Shown here piece by piece: positions 46,081 to 48,634 of a stretch of 48,634 nucleotides of DNA; position 1 is the first letter of the stretch; every line of letters begins with the position of its first letter. The DNA comes from a virus: IMG/VR virus record IMGVR_UViG_3300032893_000077, positions 1 to 48,634 of that record; one strand, written 5' to 3'. A program made the position numbers and the translations under genes. The notes under the pieces were generated by a model, which saw only the letters and a list, made by a program, of their open reading frames with translations, had not been told where the DNA came from and did not search any database.

Positions 46081-46768
46081 TCTGAGCCTCCAGCCAGTTA
46101 CGTTGCATCAGGAACCAGGTTAAATCCAGCACTACGGGCTTTTCATGTCCAATCGCCCCTATGGACGGGTCGCCCCAGACCTTGAATCCCTTTTCTCTCG
46201 CCCTTCGACAGAACGATAAATCCTCACCAATAGAATCCCGTTGACCATCAGCCCCCAGCACAAGGTCGTGAGTAAACCACGAAGCAAAGTTATCGTACTC
46301 CCACATAGCCTCGAGAACGCGGCGATGAATGAAGGTGAAGCCCATCGCGACGGCACCCAGTTCCATGAGCTTTCCTTCGACTTCCGGCACCGAATGATAG
46401 GCACGCGGACCTCCTTCCAGATACCAGTTGGGGGTGATGATGCCGTTCTTCAGGCCGAAGTACATGCCGGCCACCACGTCCAAATCCCGGGTCTTGGCGG
46501 TGTAGTAGAGTCCGTAGAATTGATGGGGTAGGAACACCATGTCGGAATCCACGAAGAAGAAGTACGAGTTGGACTCGAAGCGTGGATCGTTCAGGAAGGT
46601 GTAGACGCAGCGGTTCCGGTTCAGGTCGATGAGAGAGGATTCGTGGCTGATGCGCTCGGCGATGAGTTGATGAGTCTTGCGATCGAAGTCCATGAGGATA
46701 TCTACTGCATGGGAGAACTTGGCTCCTACATGGGAGCCGCTCACCCACGAGAGCACTACGTCACTCAT
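46043..46768 (-). CDS. GT-A family glycosyltransferase
   Basis: 241 aa. FFFVDSDMVF near residues 71-80 gives the DxD metal/nucleotide site of GT-A enzymes. Later MELGAVAMGFTFIHR and GEDLSFCRRAREKGFKVWGDP carry the acceptor-loop and catalytic acid pattern. It would transfer a sugar from a nucleotide donor to a host surface glycan, phage protein or modified base. The start overlaps the preceding stop by 8 bases. It is grouped with a CDP-glycerol-type transferase. Confidence 0.8.
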   Translation of the reverse strand: MSDVVLSWVSGSHVGAKFSHAVDILMDFDRKTHQLIAERISHESSLIDLNRNRCVYTFLNDPRFESNSYFFFVDSDMVFLPHQFYGLYYTAKTRDLDVVAGMYFGLKNGIITPNWYLEGGPRAYHSVPEVEGKLMELGAVAMGFTFIHRRVLEAMWEYDNFASWFTHDLVLGADGQRDSIGEDLSFCRRAREKGFKVWGDPSIGAIGHEKPVVLDLTWFLMQRNWLEAQNEKHRGSETKSR

Positions 46769-46988
46769 CGAACTTGTATCCACTTGCTGCAGCTTCGGCC
46801 TTATCTTCTTGGCTGCTAGGAAGGATGCTAATGATGGTTGATGGCGCTCCCCAGAAAGGCCCAAGAGCGGCAATGATGATCACCTTCCCGACTGGCTCAA
46901 CGTTTCCAAGAGCCTTGCGTACGTCTTCGGTGGAGTTGGCTTCAACAACGCACCGTTCAGCCTTTAACGTCGTCACTGTGTAGAACAT
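46761..46988 (-). CDS. 75-aa hypothetical protein
   Basis: Beta/helix pattern (MFYTVTTLKAERCVVEA, DVRKALGNVEPVGKVIIIAAL) with no named motif. It overlaps both flanking transferase genes by 8-16 bases, which suggests co-translation with them. Confidence 0.55.
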   Translation of the reverse strand: MFYTVTTLKAERCVVEANSTEDVRKALGNVEPVGKVIIIAALGPFWGAPSTIISILPSSQEDKAEAAASGYKFDE

Positions 46989-47887
46989 ATAAACTCCAGA
47001 ATAGCTTCCGCAGCTACCTCGCCGTCCTGACCTTTGGTCGTGGAGAACAGGAACTTGGGGTCCAGATTCTCCACCACCAACTCGGAACGATCGCCCAAAG
47101 GTTCCAGCGCCTTCCCTATCAGGAGAGCTTCGGGAAACGCTCCGGACGATACATCGGTGAGAACGTGGTCCGCCTGCCGGTAGAGTCCTTCGATTGGAAC
47201 ATCGTCCAGACAGAGGTCTACCATACCCGTTCCGCGCCGGAAGGATTGGAGCAATTCCATCCTTTGGTACTCGTGCTGAATGGTGCAGTGATGGGGCTTG
47301 ATGATGAGCCAGTCTTTTCGGTACTTCTGAACCAATTTCAGGGCGTGCTCCTCAATCGATGATCGCTCGCCCCACGTCGGCATATAAAGGATGGTGATGC
47401 GGTCCTGCCGGGTTTGCTCGAGCGACCAGTACCCATCGAGTTTGGGGTAGCCAATCACCGCTACCTTCTCAGGAGGCAGGGAAGGGGAATACAGGGCGTG
47501 GTCGCTGAATTGCTGCTTCACTCCGAGAGGTCCATGCACGAGGTGGAAGTCCATCGGTCGCTCGTCCACCATCTGTTCCTTGGGCCGTACCAACCCCACC
47601 CCGTACATCATTCTTCCCTTCTTGCAGGGATAGTCCTGGACGAAGCCGTAGTTCTGAGTCGTGATGACGCACTGAGCGTCGTGCCGGCGGCTTTTCCAGT
47701 ACGGTAATTTGAGAGTCCTTAAGAGCTTGTCTATTCTCCAGGGGTCGTCCCAGCCAATCTGATTGGAGTGCAGGTCGAGTCCAGGGGAAATGCAGCGGGC
47801 GTCCACTCCGCGGGCGCACAGGGCGCGCACGATGGACTGGTAATGCCAGACCTCCATCGTTGAGATGGTGAGGAAGTCAATCTTCAT
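46973..47887 (-). CDS. CDP-glycerol glycerophosphotransferase-like enzyme (GT-B fold)
   Basis: 304 aa. ILYMPTWGERSS, WLIIKPHH and HVLTDVSSGAFPEALL follow the order of TagB/TagF-type glycerophosphotransferases, which extend polyglycerol-phosphate chains on surface polymers. The N-terminal half is a shortened Rossmann-like domain. No membrane anchor is seen. In a phage it could build or alter a capsule-like polymer or protect virions. ATG 47887 overlaps the previous stop by 11 bases. Confidence 0.7.
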   Translation of the reverse strand: MKIDFLTISTMEVWHYQSIVRALCARGVDARCISPGLDLHSNQIGWDDPWRIDKLLRTLKLPYWKSRRHDAQCVITTQNYGFVQDYPCKKGRMMYGVGLVRPKEQMVDERPMDFHLVHGPLGVKQQFSDHALYSPSLPPEKVAVIGYPKLDGYWSLEQTRQDRITILYMPTWGERSSIEEHALKLVQKYRKDWLIIKPHHCTIQHEYQRMELLQSFRRGTGMVDLCLDDVPIEGLYRQADHVLTDVSSGAFPEALLIGKALEPLGDRSELVVENLDPKFLFSTTKGQDGEVAAEAILEFICSTQ

Positions 47888-48053
47888 CGAACAGATATTT
47901 ACGACCGTACTTGCGCACGGCCTGTTTTAATTGATCATAGATAATGCGGGCTTCGTAGGGATGCACCACCAATTGCTCCGCAGACAGGTCAATGAATATG
48001 GTTCCTTCTTCTTTCGGAACTACATCAACCTCTGCAGTTCGTACGATCTTCAC
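47877..48053 (-). CDS. 58-aa hypothetical protein
   Basis: GTG 48053 directly after the lipoprotein TAG, with a GGGGG stretch upstream. Beta-rich then helical (KIVRTAEVDVVPKEEGTIFIDLSA, YEARIIYDQLKQAVRKYG). Unknown family; coupled to the transferase gene. Confidence 0.55.
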   Translation of the reverse strand: MKIVRTAEVDVVPKEEGTIFIDLSAEQLVVHPYEARIIYDQLKQAVRKYGRKYLFDED

Positions 48054-48290
48054 CTAGAACCCCCGAATGAACCCGTTGCCGCCCGCTCCCTGCACGAGGT
48101 AGTTCCCGCCGCCTAATCCGCGGTAGAAGGTGGTCTGTCCTCCGGGCCCCACGTATCGATACTGCTGGCCGAAGTTATCCTGTGGCACCTGATACACGTA
48201 GGGCTGATACCCGTATCCTCTATATGCGTAGGGATTCGCCCAGCATCCACTCAGGATCAGGACGGCGATAAGGGTAAGAATTGTCTTCAT
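48054..48290 (-). CDS. Small lipoprotein, 78 aa
   Basis: Lipobox VLILSGC places the lipidated Cys at about residue 16. The mature part is Tyr/Gly-rich (YAYRGYGYQPYVY) with a Gly-rich end. Exported and anchored in a membrane, it might act in superinfection exclusion or surface change. The ATG overlaps the methyltransferase stop (ATGA). Confidence 0.7.
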   Translation of the reverse strand: MKTILTLIAVLILSGCWANPYAYRGYGYQPYVYQVPQDNFGQQYRYVGPGGQTTFYRGLGGGNYLVQGAGGNGFIRGF

Positions 48291-48634
48291 CTCTCAAGCC
48301 TCCGACGCGCTATCTCGCAGACCTTCTCATTCACCTCTATCCCTACCGCCTTCCGCCCCATCATTCGCGCCGCCACCAAGGTCGTGCCCGCCCCACAGAA
48401 CGGGTCCACCACCACCTTCTCCTTGTCCTCCACCATCTCCAGCGCCCTTCTCATCACCACCAACGGCTGCTGCAGGCCAAACCCCAACCACTCGTCATGC
48501 TCGGAATCCACGGGCTCGGCCACCACCGGCGCATACACCTTCTGTTCCCGCTTTCTCCCCTCCACCCTTGGCAGATAGTGTCTCAGCGTCTGTACCCCAT
48601 CCTGCCGATGCCACACCGCCACCCCCGCCAACTC
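48287..48634 (-). CDS. DNA methyltransferase, C-terminal part (wraps from base 1-349)
   Basis: Continues the gene from 349-1. The segment beginning at 48508 equals bases 1-127. It holds the SAM-binding motif DPFCGAGTTL and the GIEVNEKVCEIARRRL helix typical of DNA methyltransferases. No start codon belongs here; an apparent start near 48631 is an internal Leu codon (TTG). Confidence 0.85.
   Translation of the reverse strand, partial: ELAGVAVWHRQDGVQTLRHYLPRVEGRKREQKVYAPVVAEPVDSEHDEWLGFGLQQPLVVMRRALEMVEDKEKVVVDPFCGAGTTLVAARMMGRKAVGIEVNEKVCEIARRRLER
48508..48634. repeat. Terminal direct repeat, right copy
   Basis: Identical to bases 1-127. See the left copy for its meaning; unique genome length is 48507 bp. 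Confidence 0.95.

Noticed and set aside
1-48634. tRNA genes, integrase or lysogeny repressor
   Set aside because: I searched by eye for cloverleaf-like segments and for recombinase or CI-type motifs and saw none; a tRNA scan could still find a diverged one.

Overview
The window is a complete, circular tailed-phage genome. The first 127 bases recur exactly as the last 127 (48508-48634), so the unique length is 48507 bp and one gene, a DNA methyltransferase, runs across the junction. The large terminase (ATPase and nuclease parts), portal, HK97-type capsid protein, head-tail adaptors, a large tail-hub-like protein, beta-helix tailspikes, Gly-zipper and Ala/Gln-rich ejection-type proteins, and a lysis cassette indicate a short-tailed (podovirus-like) phage. 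I see no tail sheath, tape measure, tail tube, integrase, excisionase, DNA polymerase or tRNA. It looks lytic and dependent on host replication. The host cannot be named. Spanin-like and outer-membrane-type lipoprotein genes suggest a two-membrane bacterium, and long Pro/Thr linkers resemble surface proteins of some environmental phyla, but this is inference.

Layout: A divergent control region at 1928-2047 sends one transcript right (2048-3854: a 17-aa leader peptide, many microproteins, an HNH nuclease, a zinc ribbon). The other goes left (1927 down through the junction and on to 11085). This leftward series holds, in transcription order, small genes, the methyltransferase, a lipoprotein, a CDP-glycerol-type glycerophosphotransferase and a glycosyltransferase, terminase, adaptors, a beta-helix tailspike, the tail-hub-like protein, a run of tiny inserts, ejection proteins, small structural proteins, portal, scaffold candidates, capsid, a beta-helix decoration protein, a long adaptor-like protein, four genes with Sec signal peptides including a second beta-helix tailspike, then lysis genes. 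A second divergent control region at 7533-7614 sends a replication/recombination cluster left (7532-3841: zinc-ribbon DNA-annealing candidate, replication organiser, VRR-NUC nuclease). An operon headed by a ribbon-helix-helix regulator goes right (7615-11107).

Most genes overlap by 4-8 bases (ATGA type) and rely on strong AGGAG ribosome sites or coupling. Against this stands a second start mode. Several boundary genes and mobile genes have a TTGACA/-10 promoter whose -10 lies only 6-8 bases before the start codon, which predicts leaderless mRNAs. These include three HNH-type nucleases, both transcripts from the 7.5-kb switch, and an antisense cargo operon at 30537-32241 carrying an ATP-grasp-like enzyme. 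Five HNH/endonuclease VII genes are scattered through the genome. Two flank the capsid gene, and one sits beside a diverged copy of the 3' end of a tail gene.
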